Position numbers and translations under genes: made by a program. Below, one piece after another: positions 26,201 to 39,964 of a stretch of 64,000 bases of DNA. Under the pieces are notes generated by a model. It was not told the DNA's origin. It made no database searches and saw nothing but the letters and a program-made list of their open reading frames with translations. The number at the start of each line of letters is the position of its first letter. Positions within the stretch are counted from its first letter, which is position 1. Origin of the DNA: Bagarius yarrelli (lineage: Eukaryota > Chordata > Actinopteri > Siluriformes > Sisoridae); NCBI GenBank assembly GCA_005784505.1, contig VCAZ01000003.1, positions 10,699,527-10,763,526 on the forward strand, written 5' to 3'.

Positions 26201-27270
26201 TTTTTTAAAATCGAGAACTCTGACCTCATGCGTAATCTTGCGTTATTTACTTCTCGCAGGTGTTCGGTTGTAAAACGTAATTAGCCTCAGAGTTGACATT
26301 GATTCTTTCTATTGTAAAGTCATGCAATGCGTTACCACAGATAGTTGTGCAGCGTGAAAACAACGGTGATGTGAACTTGGCATAAAACATCGATAGCATG
26401 TCCTTGTTAATATTAGTGTGTTTTGATTTGCATTCACTGTTCGTACGTTCCTACTAGACTTTCCGCAATAGAAACCTGCATCGGCGTCTGCTGCTGTTAC
26501 AACTTTGCGGAAAAAAAGCTACTGCGGCCAACTGTTAATTAACTCCCTAAAGTCAATGTTCTCACTTATTACACATTTACACATTAAATCTCCAGACTGC
26601 ACCACACAATCTTTTTGGATGAAGCTCAATCTCTGAATTAAATGTTTGAGAGTTAAAGAGAAAAACATGTAAATTCTAAAATCCTTCCTAGTAGCTTTAA
26701 TAGACTCTACAGAATTCATTTTCATTAAATGTACATTTCGGACATTTTGGCAGACACCCTTATCCAGTGCAATTCACTTTTATCTCATTTTTTATTTAAC
26801 TGAGAGGTTCAAGGGCTTCACGCATTGGCAGCTTGATGGTGTTGGGAATTAAACCCACGATTAACCGGTCAGCAGGCCATCGCTTTCAGCACTGAGCTCC
26901 CACTTCCCAGGTTGAATTTAAATGTATACTCCAGTAAATTAGTAGATAAATGAGGAGTAATGTTTAGTTTAAGTAGAGTGCTCTAGGTGGTTAGAGGTCA
27001 GGGAGTTATTTAGCAAGTTACCTGTCCGTCTGAGTGTGCTTCATACTGCACGGCCGTATCTGATTTTTGATCGAAGGTATACATCAGCCGCAAATCTTCC
27101 TCGAGCAGCTCGTGTCCGTCCACTACGATAGAGCCTGCGAGACGAGAAGACATGTTTTGATACATGTGTAACCCTGGGTGTGGGTGAGCAAAACATTTAA
27201 ATTAAATATAATAAAAAAAACCCAAATCAAATTCTTTCATTATATACATACACATTATATATTTATATAT

Positions 27271-27306
<36 letters not shown>

Positions 27307-27531
27307 TCAACTTCATTGTCCAAGGTAGATGTACAGAGCCAATGAAATGCATTTTTTTCGCATATCCCATCTTAGTAAGTTGGGGTCAGAGCGCAGGGTC
27401 AGCTATGATACAGCGCCCCTGGAGCACCCTGCCCCTGCCCCACACACACACACACATACGTACATATATACATATATATATATATGTACGTATGTATGTA
27501 ATATATGTATGTATGTAATTATATATATATG

Positions 27532-27623
<92 letters not shown>

Positions 27624-30600
27624 TACATACATACATATACACACACATATATGTATCTTTGTTACATAATAATCTTTTGATTAAGCCACATTACAGATGC
27701 TCCTCAACCACTGCAGAAGTTGACATTTTTCCGGATTATAACCAGGCTTGAATCCACACAATAAGTCAACTACAGTTCTTTATTCTTAATCGATGCACTC
27801 ATCCTGCTCTGACTCGTTTGTGTCACATTTTATAGCCTTGTGCCACATTGAGTCTGATTAAAGTGCTGATGTTGTGTGGAAGAGGTGTGAAAGTGCTTTT
27901 GAAGCAGGCATGCTGAAACACTGCAGTCAGATCCTCATGGTAATCAGAGATCTCTACACCTGGGTTTGCTCTTTTCTGCTCTGGCGCTTGGGGCCAGAGA
28001 AAGCCGAATGGCAGGTAACGTACGGCTTATTAAAAACTACCGCCTACTTTACAGAGGCATTGTGATAGCTTTCAGCTTGAAGCCATGAAAACAGCTTCCT
28101 ACTTGAAATAATAAACTCACAAACTGATGCGATTCCCATCTGACCCTTGAGTGCAAAGCTTCCTCTTAGGCAAAATTGTTACAAGCCAAAAGGCCTAAAA
28201 AGGAAAAGCTTTTGCTTTACTATCACTGGTGTGCTATTTTTAACAGATACTTCCCTGTATCAGTTGATGGTTGTACTCTATGGTTATGGTTATGATGTTG
28301 CCTGAGAACTGAGCTCAGCCGCAGAAATCACGCTCTGTTCTCCACTAACCGTTGGCTAAATGTCTGAAGCACATACAGCACACAAAATGTTTTCAGAATT
28401 CTAAAGAAGTCATTTTGGGTGGATTTAACCAGATTTTTAGGGAGACAAGCATGTGGCATTCTATCCTACACTTCTAAAGCTTTTCACTAAAGGCTGGTGC
28501 CGTTAGCCAATCGGGAACTGGGCTTTTTATCTTAAAAAATCCTGGGTTTGTGCCCCAAACTGATTCCAAAACCTTGCCCCTCTCGCGTAACAGTGACAAA
28601 TTAAAAATAAGTAATTTAACATGTCAGTTCAGCAGTGGTCAACAGAAAAGACCAACACTTCCCTTGCCATCTGCTCCGATAGGAAAATCTAGAAAAGTGC
28701 GTTTATAAGATAGCAGGGGAAACTGATTCACCCACCAAACGGTTATCAAAAGTGATAGCGTTTCCAATCACATGTTGCTTACATAGCGGGTTCCCCTTCC
28801 TGCCAGTGTAAACCTTGTATGAGCTAAATAAACATTAGCACACATAAGCATGTTTGAGGAAACACACTGTAATTGGCTGTTTTACTTGTCAGTCAGACTC
28901 TCTCATATAATCAAGCTATATGAAAGCAATAGCTTTGAAATGAAACAAATATTGTTTGGAACGGCTTCGTATCACAGAAATTTATGCTCTACTGGCTATA
29001 TGCTGTAAAAGCCCCAAAATTATACAAAAAAACTTCACTTAATCAGTTGGTCCCAAACTGGGGGGGCAGAAAGGCTAGTGAGAAGTCAGCAGATTTTTAT
29101 AATGATGTACTACAATTTTAAAAGAGAAAAATGGCCAAATTATAAGCCGAAAATAAATACCAGTCTGTCATTTAGACAAGAGAAAATAATCCATTTATTA
29201 CACCTTCTTTATTCCACAAGCCTCTTAATGACTACTGATGTGTGCTGGAAAAAAAAATTCTCATGAGCTTTTTCCTCAGTATAATAATCGGACATGGTGG
29301 TAACTCATGGCCTTCACTAGAAACAAGTCAGCACCAGCTTCCATTCTACATTTTAGGATGCAGAATTTCTTCAAACTATTATTAGTGGTGATGCACCTCC
29401 TCAAATTTCTCAAAACAGTAAATAATCTGATGTGTGATGTCGAACCATACAGGATTTTACCGATACATTAAACCCATTTATAATCATGATCCTGATTATT
29501 CTGCAGAATGATACACATGCATCAATTTTCTCTTCTGACCTTTGCACAAAAAAAACATCTGCAGATAACTTAAATGTACTGTGCTGCACTGTTATTGTAC
29601 ATTATACTGTCCCTCATTTTGAAGACAATGTTGACGGAATATGGAAAAAACATTTTCTGTCAAACATTCTTTTATTCAACTTGTTTATCATGGAATACGA
29701 TGGTTTGTTTGCATCAATTACCTCGTAGCTTCTGTAAAAAACAAAAAAATTGAAGGCTCAATGACTTCTAGCGTTAACAAACGGCTAAAAGCTCAATTGA
29801 TCCTATGGTAGGATTACTACCCATAATCCTACCATTGAGAGAACCTACTTTTTACAGTCAGAAAGTATGGCCTAATCCTAATATAGTGCCTATTTAAATA
29901 GTACGTGATTTCAGACACAGCACTTGGCTCTATTATGTTGTGTGTTTGCTTGCATGGCTGCCAGATAAAGTCTATAATACAGCAGGTTTTTCCTTCACCC
30001 ACGTTCACAGAACACGTGGGCTCGCTGATGATGCTAAAAAATATATATAAAAAAATTTCAAGAAACCAAATAAATCCAAAGTCTTTACAGAAAGCAAAGA
30101 TTTTAGACTGTTATGTAAAACAGCAAGTTATGTTACACTCACCAAAGCAACAATTGGGAAAATACCAGGGAAAATATCAGTGATTGTTCTTTGGGATTAA
30201 CGTAAAGGTGTACTGAAACTCTGCTAAAGACTTACATCACCAACTCATGTAGATGTTTGCAGATCAGAAATGACACGGTGTGATTACAGCACCGAGGATG
30301 CACAGGTTAATATCAGCACTTGTACACACCAGTTTTTTGGAAGACCTCCAGCTGTTCGCTCTTCAGTTCCTTGATGGCGGCTGTGACTGACTTGAATGCT
30401 CCTTTGAGTCTTTTCCCAAGCACCATATGGTCCGGCTCGGCCCGCAGCCGGATGCCGTATTTATCCTTATCCGTGGAGAGGGTGAGCTGGCGGACGTTCA
30501 GCTCCTGCACACAGAGCAAGCGCTCATTAGAAGGATGACTCAGTGAACTCATCTACAGCAGGTGAAGTGAGAGTGCGGAGGCAGCAGGATAAGTTTGTAG

Positions 30601-33600
30601 GTACTGCGTTGCGGTATACAGCCTTTTTACTTATTGATCGCCATAGAACAAAACGTCAAACAAATAAATGCGCAGACTGCGTTTGCTGATGCAGTGAATT
30701 GAGCACATGCGTTAAAGCGCTTACATGTTAAAACGTTTGCACTTAAAGTACATCGATATCACTCAGAACAAGGAGGCCTTACAAATGCGGAGCTACATTA
30801 AATTAGGTAAGTGGAGAGCTACCGGGAAGAGGGAGGAATTAGAAAAATGGCACGATGTTCTTTGCACATAATTTGGATAACAAACGTCATAATTCAATCA
30901 ATTTAAGAGATTAATTTAGGTGGCCCACACTTTAATGTTACACAATTTAACACTATTCTGTGTTAGTAATAGTAAGTGTAAAGTAATATCAGCTTTAGTC
31001 ATTCTAACATAGAACCTGAGAATAAAGGTTTTATTTATAATGACTATGCGCTACTGGACTGTTGTCTGTTCCTGTGTTTTGCGGAGACACCAAAAAAAGC
31101 ATCATTTAGCAACTGTATGAAGTGCAAAACCGTGGAAAAGACACACTCAATATGATTACCATGGATGAAAACATGTTAAAATAATTTCTAGTCGAGTCCC
31201 TTTTGTTTATAGAGCACTTTTAACAATGAAGAGTGTGTAAAAGCTTTACAGAATTTAACATTAGAATAGTGTGTTAATACAAGAACAATACTAAACACAC
31301 TAAACTAAACAGCATTTTAACTAGTATATGACAATTGTTGACAACAGCAAAGAAAAAAAATGGAAACCAGCTCAGTTGCAGGGCCAGTTCTGACCAGATA
31401 TACCAGCATAATTGTTTCATGCTGCAGCAAAGATTAGTTTGTGCAGATTCAGCTTCCTATAGTTATGTCCGTATGGCCGTCTAGATTAGCGGTTGCCAAC
31501 AGGGGGCCTCAGTGAGCTCGATGGGGGTCACGGCATATTGGCCGCTTTTACACTTCATTTATTAAATGACCCAATTCCGATAAGTAAGTGGCACCGTAGT
31601 TTACTTACTCTTTAAAAAAAAAAAAAAAAAACTGCCCGGCGCACTGTCACCTGTAAATGAGTTAAATTATATTACGACGAGCAGCCATCTTATTCTTCCT
31701 CGTGTCTGGCCCATTCCATTTAACAATGCAAAGGCCAAGCATACCAAACTCAGTGATTTTATTTCTTTTTCACCATTTCCAGGACAAGCATCACATCCTC
31801 AGATTCAGTAGGCAGCACTGTACTGTACGTTGCCCTTTTGCGGTCACGGAGTATTCTTTTATGAGGACTTGAGCGTTGAGCTCTTAAGTCTCAACCCTAT
31901 GGGAAGGGAGGCAGATTTGGTCTGTTTTTACCCAGCAAGACTCATGCAGAATCATTATTAATAAGAACATGTGGTCTTTACTACGAACGCTACGAATACT
32001 GTGACTAATCACGTCGGCTTTTAGCTCACTAGTTGAAACCTCAAACCACCTTTTGTATTATTTCTCAAATAATCCAGACTCTAATCAAACTTTTTTTAGT
32101 AACCGGAAAGCAATGAATGATCCAAACTTTTTGCTCTACATTATATACCTCTGAATTTCCTTCAGACCCAACGGATATTAAAAGTTTCTTAAATAATTCA
32201 GCTGTTTCTACTTTAAAGTCAGATAAGATGAAAGATTTTGAACAGGACCTTTATATTAAAGAACATAGTAGGGCCATTATTGCAATGAGAAGTAATAAGT
32301 CCCCTGGCCTTGAGCGGAATCCTATTGATATTTAATATGAAATTTAAGTAAAAACTTGTACCAATTCTTTTTGAACTCTATGAAGAATCCTTACAAGCGG
32401 ATTCTCTGCTTCCCACTTTTTCCACAAGCATCTATTTTACTTCCTCCTACAAAGGATAAGGATGCTACCCAGTGTGTATCGAACTGCCCTTTACCTCTCA
32501 AACACTGATTCAAATTTTAGCTAAAGTGTTTTGATAAAACAGGGTCTATCAAAGATCCACAACCCTTCTAACATTTCCATAGACTTGCCAACATACTAAG
32601 ATCGTTCTCTGCCCCTGGAGCCTGAAAGAAGTTAGTTGGTTTTGTGAGTGATTTCATTTCTTAGGTTAAATTAATAGATCAATCCCCTTCAGCATCCATT
32701 TGGAACAATTACTCTAGATTAGACTTTTTCTTAATTAACACAAGGGACTTGTCATGGATGTCCTTTGTCCACTCTGTCCTCCTTTTGGCTATTGTTATTA
32801 AGCCTCTATCATTTACATTTACGGCATTTGGCTTTACATTTTAATGTACATTTTAGACAATTTATTCAACTGAGCAATAAGGGGTTAAGGGCCTTGCTCA
32901 GGAGTCCAGCAGTGGCAACTTGGTGGTAATTAGCAGTCTAACACATTAACCACTGCTCTACCACTTTCCCGAAGTTTAAAAATAGCAATAAAAAAAAACT
33001 ATTTTTATTTAGCCAATTGTGGAACATTTTGCTTTAAATTTTAACTCCATATAATTAACTCCAGTAATAAATACTGCTAATTTGCTTTAATTCAGAATTC
33101 CAGACTTCTTTCACTCTTACTGTTGGCCTTCTGTACACACCTGCAAGGTCTCGATACATTAGACTATTATCTCTTGGTTCCTGTGAGAATGGTGCATTAG
33201 ATAATTTTACTCTTATGTAAAATAGCCAAATATTTCAATCATAAGGGTTTCCGTTGGAATGACATGTGCAGGCAAACATGGCTACTGTTTAATCCATTTT
33301 TATAATATTTACACTACATGACTAATGCTAGCTGTAATGGACATTAGATAACCTTCTAAAAGGATTTTACATTTACTTGTAACACTAGACACTTTGGTAA
33401 CTTAAAAAAAATCTTTCACAATTTCTCTGAGGGAATCTAGCATATGTTAGAATATTTTATATAAACATATTATCGCAGGCAGGCAGTTAGCATGATTTAC
33501 AGCATTTCTCAAAGAAATTTTGAGTTACGCTTTTAAAAATGTCCCATAATGTCACATTTAAGACCTTTTCAGTTAAAGTATTAGCCAGCCAGCTACCATA

Positions 33601-36600
33601 AGCTAGCCTGACAGGATTTGTGAGAGGGCTTTTAAATAATCGTTTATAAAGTTTTATAACCTATTATATTCGTAATGCATGTCGGTCAGGTCCCTTGGAC
33701 TGCTAGCTAGTTAGCTCATATAAGCAAAGGAGACACAGCAGCCGAAATGTTTTTTTAATCTAATCCTTTCCAAATATTTAGTGAACAGTCTGTATACAGG
33801 AAGTTATGTTGGATCAAAAAAAAAAGGAGTATCACTATAACAAATAAATAAACATAGCGTATGTCCAGACATAACAGTTAAACTCTGTACACTGTATGAA
33901 AGTTTGATTATATTTCTGAGTGTGGGTCTCTATTTATGAGTTTCTCTAAGAGTCCAAAGAAAAGACACATCTACGTAACTCTGCTACTGGGAAGCTAGTG
34001 GCATCAATAACCTCTGGCAGCTCTACATGCTGGCTTACTGTCCACATTCATGCTGATGCGAACAACTGGGTTGAACTGACTCTAAATATCAGTCATTCTT
34101 AGAGAAAGAGTTGGACATGTTCAGCCTCAACAGACAGCTGTTCTTATGCCTCCTTCTGAATTGTAGCACAAAACCCTGCAGGGAACCTGAAAACTGATGA
34201 TATTTCATAGTGGCCATGACAGCAACATCCTGCATATTCAATATCTCATTTTTTTAATACCCTTTAAACAATAGCCATGGAGAAAGTATTGAATTCTGTA
34301 TGCATAGCAGGTGTTCCTTACCATCTTAGTGTGTCATGTGATATCAGGCTGCCATTTTATGACCCCCTTGACCTCTTGGCGTCCATTTGCTTTGTGAAGA
34401 ATTGAGTACTTTATTAAGATTCGTATCCTCTTTTTAAACTAATAGTTATCTGTCCTCACACACATCATTGGACAGATAACACATTTGTTTTCAATGTAGC
34501 AGCACCGCAGATCCTCCCGGTCGTGCTGACTCAAAGCTGTTCGCTAACTAGTTATAACTAAGACGTTCACCTGGGCAGCTAACGATAAAAAAATCAGTAA
34601 GCTTATATAAAGATGGTGAAAATTTTGGAGGTGAAGGATGTCGGAAATGGAGCTGCCAGGCAGGAGTTCAACAGTTGCTCAGTTTTGTTTATTTTCAATG
34701 AGAACTACATTTGGCATCAAAAATGGGTGACTCAGACAGCTTCATTGCCAAAATCTAAAAATCACTAATGATTGTTAATATTTTGAATAAAATATCATTA
34801 ATTATCTTTTTCCTTGTTTGGCCATGTCCACATTCTACAGTGAAAATAGAGTTTGTCCCATATATGGAAACTGAAGAAGGAAATCATGTGACCGAAAGGC
34901 TAGGATGCTGGAACACCTTTGATGCAGATCAGAAATGTAACCTGATTTCTAAAACAATATTTTTCTAAAACCCTCCAAAAGTCCCTTAAACAATGCTGGG
35001 ATGACACTTTACTAGTGAAACTGCAAATTACTAAAAGTTTCATGGTGTTGTTGCTTTTTAATTTACTAAAAAGAACTAGAATTAACATTTGTAATGTATC
35101 TATAGCAACAAACATGTAAGACACGACTACTGCATGCTGAAAGGCTGTGTGGATTATACATAAACACACTGAGGTTTGGGAGCAAATCAATAGCAGGCGT
35201 GTGGCAATGTGACAGTGCAGCTATTCTGGGCTCTGGAGTCCCACCTTCGCTATCGTTCTTGCCGTTTGTGCTTGGAGATGATGGACAGCAGGTTTTGTGT
35301 GTTTGCTCAATCATGCTGACCAATTGATAAACTCTATTCTGTCATCCATAAAACCACAAAACACAGGAAGAAAACACACTGGGTACAACTCAAAGACTTG
35401 AAAACTAACAAGTCAAATCAGCTAGACACGGGTTCTGATCTCACATCCTTTCCTACTCGAGAGAACACATTTAGATGTGTATATATTTAATAATATTTAT
35501 TATCATAGTGTTTTATTGTGAATTTAGACCCAAATTAATTTACCACTATACAAATTCACTGTCCGGTTTGTTTTGAAATTTAGCCCATTTAATTTGGGGG
35601 CCTTTTTGTGAAATTAAAAATAAAGTTTACACTACAATCACAAAAGTTATGCATGTTTTTGGAGTGGAATGTTTGTGGAAAGAGATTACTCTCAATAATA
35701 ATTCATGCAAAAGACAGGATGCACACATGCGGCATGAAACCTCATTCAGGTGCACTTACATATAGTGTTTCTGCAAATATGGGCATTTTTCACTGTCCAA
35801 ATCACCATTTAATAAAGGTCAACAAAATTGCACAGGGTCATTAGGAATCTAAACTAGAACATGTTTACTTTTTATTTGTATTAACTATTTTTACAAAGTT
35901 ACTTTACACTCTTAGCATTTTAATATATATGAATTAAAGAGTAATATTTATTTATTTTTAAACTGTAGTTCTGAGTACAGAATTACTAAACTCTATGCTA
36001 AGGACACCCAATAAATACTGACACAGAAAAGTGGCCCAATCTGTCAGCAATGTGCTCAGGTGCTAATCTTAGTTTCTATTTAAACTAGATTTGTTTTTCT
36101 TTTATCAAACGTCATAAAAAAAAGTCTTTTTATTATTGTGATCAGGACAAAAAAATAAGAAGAATCAGTAAGTGATAGAAAAAAAATAGATGCTGTAAAG
36201 TTTTATGTACATTAAACATTTGAAATAAAGTCATTTGTGTAATTCGTTAATGTATTAATGTATCTCAACGTTTTGACCGGATTTGTAGGACTTTAAACTA
36301 TAAATGCACCATAATTTTATATTAAAACAACTTAAACATTAATTATATTTTTCGGTAAAGTGTGTAATGTAAACCATCCTTTGACACATTTTAATATAAA
36401 TTTACTGCTTGCCTCAAAAGTGCCCCTAGCTGCAGAAACGTTATATATATATATATATACATACACATATATATATTAAATGTTCAAAATTTACGAGCTT
36501 AGTGTGACTGTGAATGTCCAAACTGTCATTGTGTTTTTGAGAGTTTTTTCGGCACTTGTAATGTCATCTCAAAACTGGGTACAGATGTACCCACATATGC

Positions 36601-39600
36601 ACGTTATAGTACTGTTGGTATTGAACCTAAAAGCAACACCGCAGTGATGAGTAGAAAACAAGGTTGAATAAAAACCCCAGGCAACCCACCATAAAGGGTA
36701 TGATTGAATAAAGTTTCACTGATTTCCATTTAAAAAAAAAAGGTTTCTGCTAGCTCGCATCTAAGTTGCTAAAGATACTAAGCCACTAAACAGGTCTAAA
36801 ATCAGAACCACAAACTTACAAATAGCCTAAAATCATATATGTTTATGTGCAGTATGAATGTAAGCAGTTCAGAAATGGAAAGACACATCATCTGTGTGAT
36901 GTGTAGACCAAATTACCTCCAGAATGTATTTCTGTAGGGACTGAATATCTCCAAGAGCCTCGGGGTCCTGATGGATGACCACCACCTCCCTGAGGGGATA
37001 CTAAAAATACACAATATCTCATCAGAACGTCTCAGAATCTGAGCTTGTGTGATACAGGATGGAAAAATACGACGAGCTTTAGGACTAAAGTGAATTAGAC
37101 AGGATTCTGGTTTAAAAGTTGCATTATATAAAAAGGAAGCAGCAATTAATAGGGACACACCTTGACAGGGAGCGTTTTTCTGTCTCGGATCACTCGGCCA
37201 AGCTCGATGACGGACTGCATTTGGGAAACGGCACTCTCGATGCGCTTGTCGATCAGAGACTCTCTGGAAGTTAGGATAAAAGGTTTGATTCTCAATGAGC
37301 CACAGGAAAATAAATTGAAAGAAATTTACTTCATCTTGTGTGGGGATATAATGGGTATAGCACAAAAAAACAACAACAAGAAAGTGGTAAGAAAGGGGTA
37401 ACGCAGTAGTTTTGTACTGCTGATTGGAAAGTTTCTAAGTAGCAGCACAACGGTTAAGGTGTTGGACTGCAAATTGAAAGACCGGGGTTCGATTCACAGC
37501 ACCACCAAGTTGCCACTGTTGGGGCCTTGACCAAGGCGCTTAACCTCAAATTGCTCAGTTGTATAAAGAAGATAAATAGAAGCTCTGGATAAATAAAAGC
37601 GTCTGCCAAACACCAGAAATGTAAATGTTCACTGCCAGGCTGCCACTGCTGGGCCCTTCAGCAAGGCACTTCACATTCCCTGAAGCATGAGGAAAACTCA
37701 CCACCCATTTTATTTAGAATGATGTGAACTGTGAACTTCATTCCTACCGCAAAAACGCCACTTTTTCTCTTACTATTAGAATTTGTATTCATTTCATATT
37801 ATTTTACTGCATTTAACTCATTTTTTTTATATTGTGTGATAAATTTTGAATACATTAAAACCTATAAATACATTTACAATGAATTTTTAAATACATATAC
37901 AATGAATAAAAATACACTGGATAAATAAATTAATTCATTCAATAAATTTAAGTAAAAATAAAAAATATATTTTATATCAAACCTTTAACCCCAAAATGTT
38001 AGGCTAACGTGATAAATATTAAGCTAACGTGCCCTACAAACCCCTAAACAAACTTTACTGAAAAGAGTAGAAAAGCTAAAATTGCTTCAGGCAAATAAAG
38101 GCAGTTATTCTATAATGACTGCCGAGGGATCATCACTTCAGCACAGTTTCCTGGTAAAGTCTTTGAAGTTACAAGTCACGGGTACGAAAGAGAGAAATTA
38201 AAACCTATAAATACATATACAATAAATTTTACCGAATGAACAAATTTTATGGACAAAAGTACTGACTAGCAATCTTTTTCAGATTATATTCCTGTTCAGT
38301 TGCATTAGTACCAATGAATTAATATTTAATAAAAACGCTTGAGACAAGACGACAGAGGACGATTAAAATGTTCTTGATTTTATTGGTGTGTACTAATTGT
38401 GGTTCACCACTACAAAACTTAATTATTGATTATTGTCAATAGGGGAAAAGTCCAACTTTAACATGTGCCACAGGGGTTTTAAAGCTCTTACGGAATTACA
38501 CTCAGGTGCACAAACTGGCATCCATTGAAAGCATTAAAGTAAATGCACGTATGGACGGATGGAAGTACATTTGGAAGCGCCCCAAAGATGTTCAAGGACA
38601 ATCTAATCTTTCATAGGAAAAGTTTATTTCCTAAGAGCATCGCTGCTTCTGGATCTGAATGCTAATCGTCCGCTTCGTTTTGACCTTAAAGTACTTGCGA
38701 AGACTAATCGAGAGACATTTCGTACAATGTCACAGTGGCAGATCCAATTTCAGCTAAAGTTATACAAGACTTTTTTTAATCATAAAAGATGACACAAAAT
38801 GCTGACACTGCTTCAGGCAGATAAAGGCAGTTATTCAGTGGCCTGTTCTATAATGACTGTCTGACTTGTTTCCTGATAAAGTCTTTGAATTCACAAGTCA
38901 CGGGTGCAAAAGAGAGAATTGTCGAGAAAAAGGGCCGTCATTCCATCCCTTAACAATTACCTCTCCCTTTACCTGACCGAAAGAGAATCAGTGCATATAT
39001 ATTCGTCTTATCCGTCATAATTCAGTGTCACTCCAGAAAAAGGAAACAACCTGACCAGTTTTACACATACCTGCGGATCAGTGTCTGCCAGCTAGCACAT
39101 AAAAACTAGAGACAAAGACAGTCTGGCAGATAGATAGACAGGCGGACAGGTAGACAGACAGACGGACAGGTAGAGAGATAATGTAAGTAAACAGACAGAC
39201 AGATAGACAAAAAGACATAGATAGACAGACAGTCAGGTAGACAGACAGAGAGATAGACAGATAGACAGACAGAGACAAATACACAGATAGATGAATAGAT
39301 AGACAGACAAACAGAGGCACATAGACAGACAGGCAGACAGACTGATAGAATAGACAGACATAGACAAAGAGAAACAGACAGACAGAGATAGAAAGATAGA
39401 CAGATAGAGATGGAAAGACAAACAGATAGACAGATTTACAGGCAGACAAATAGACATGCAGACAAACAGATGGGCAGATAAATAGACAGACAGATAGACA
39501 GACAGTCACAGATAAGCAGACAGACGAATGCACAGATACACGAACAGATAAACAGACAGGCCGAGGTACCTAGACAGATAGATAGACAGACAAGCAGACA

Positions 39601-39928
39601 GATGAATACAGTGATTGACAGATAGATAGAGTTAGGCAGAAAAAGAGGCTGTTTAGATAAACAGGATAGGAGTAACGGTCAGGTGTCCACATACATTTGG
39701 TCAGGTAATGTGAGTGGACACACACAGTTCTAGATATCAGGGTAAACAGTGTACCTGACTTGAGGGAGCATCAGGTAGTGAATGCTGGCTGCATCTTTCT
39801 CCTCTACTGACGCGGGGTCAATCAGGTGACGCAGGTTCTGATACATCAGCTCAGTGATGAATGGAGTGAAGGGAGCCTAAGGAGGGCACAGACATCCACA
39901 CTACTACACACCGATTCAGACCACTTAT

Positions 39929-39964
<36 letters not shown>

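Larger units (their letters stand above)
30505..36916. other. iars1 intron e13-e14 (6.4 kb): repeat content
   Basis: Contains a Tx1/L1-type reverse transcriptase relic at 32050-32808, a SINE at 32809-32972, a possible hAT-like scrap around 31490-31560 and a TA run at 36441-36475. No additional coding exon was supported in the rest, which is AT-rich. Confidence 0.6.

Noticed and set aside
27329..27751. 140-residue plus-strand frame and its 86-residue minus counterpart
   Set aside because: They consist of Tyr-Ile and Thr-His runs, simple translations of the TA and CA microsatellite plus a SINE fragment.
36913..37365. 150-residue minus-strand frame across e12 and e13
   Set aside because: It is a different frame from the supported iars1 exons and reads through their splice sites.
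39078..39533. 151-residue minus-strand frame rich in Ser, Val, Cys and Leu
   Set aside because: It is a translation of the GACA/GATA array, with no protein-like composition.
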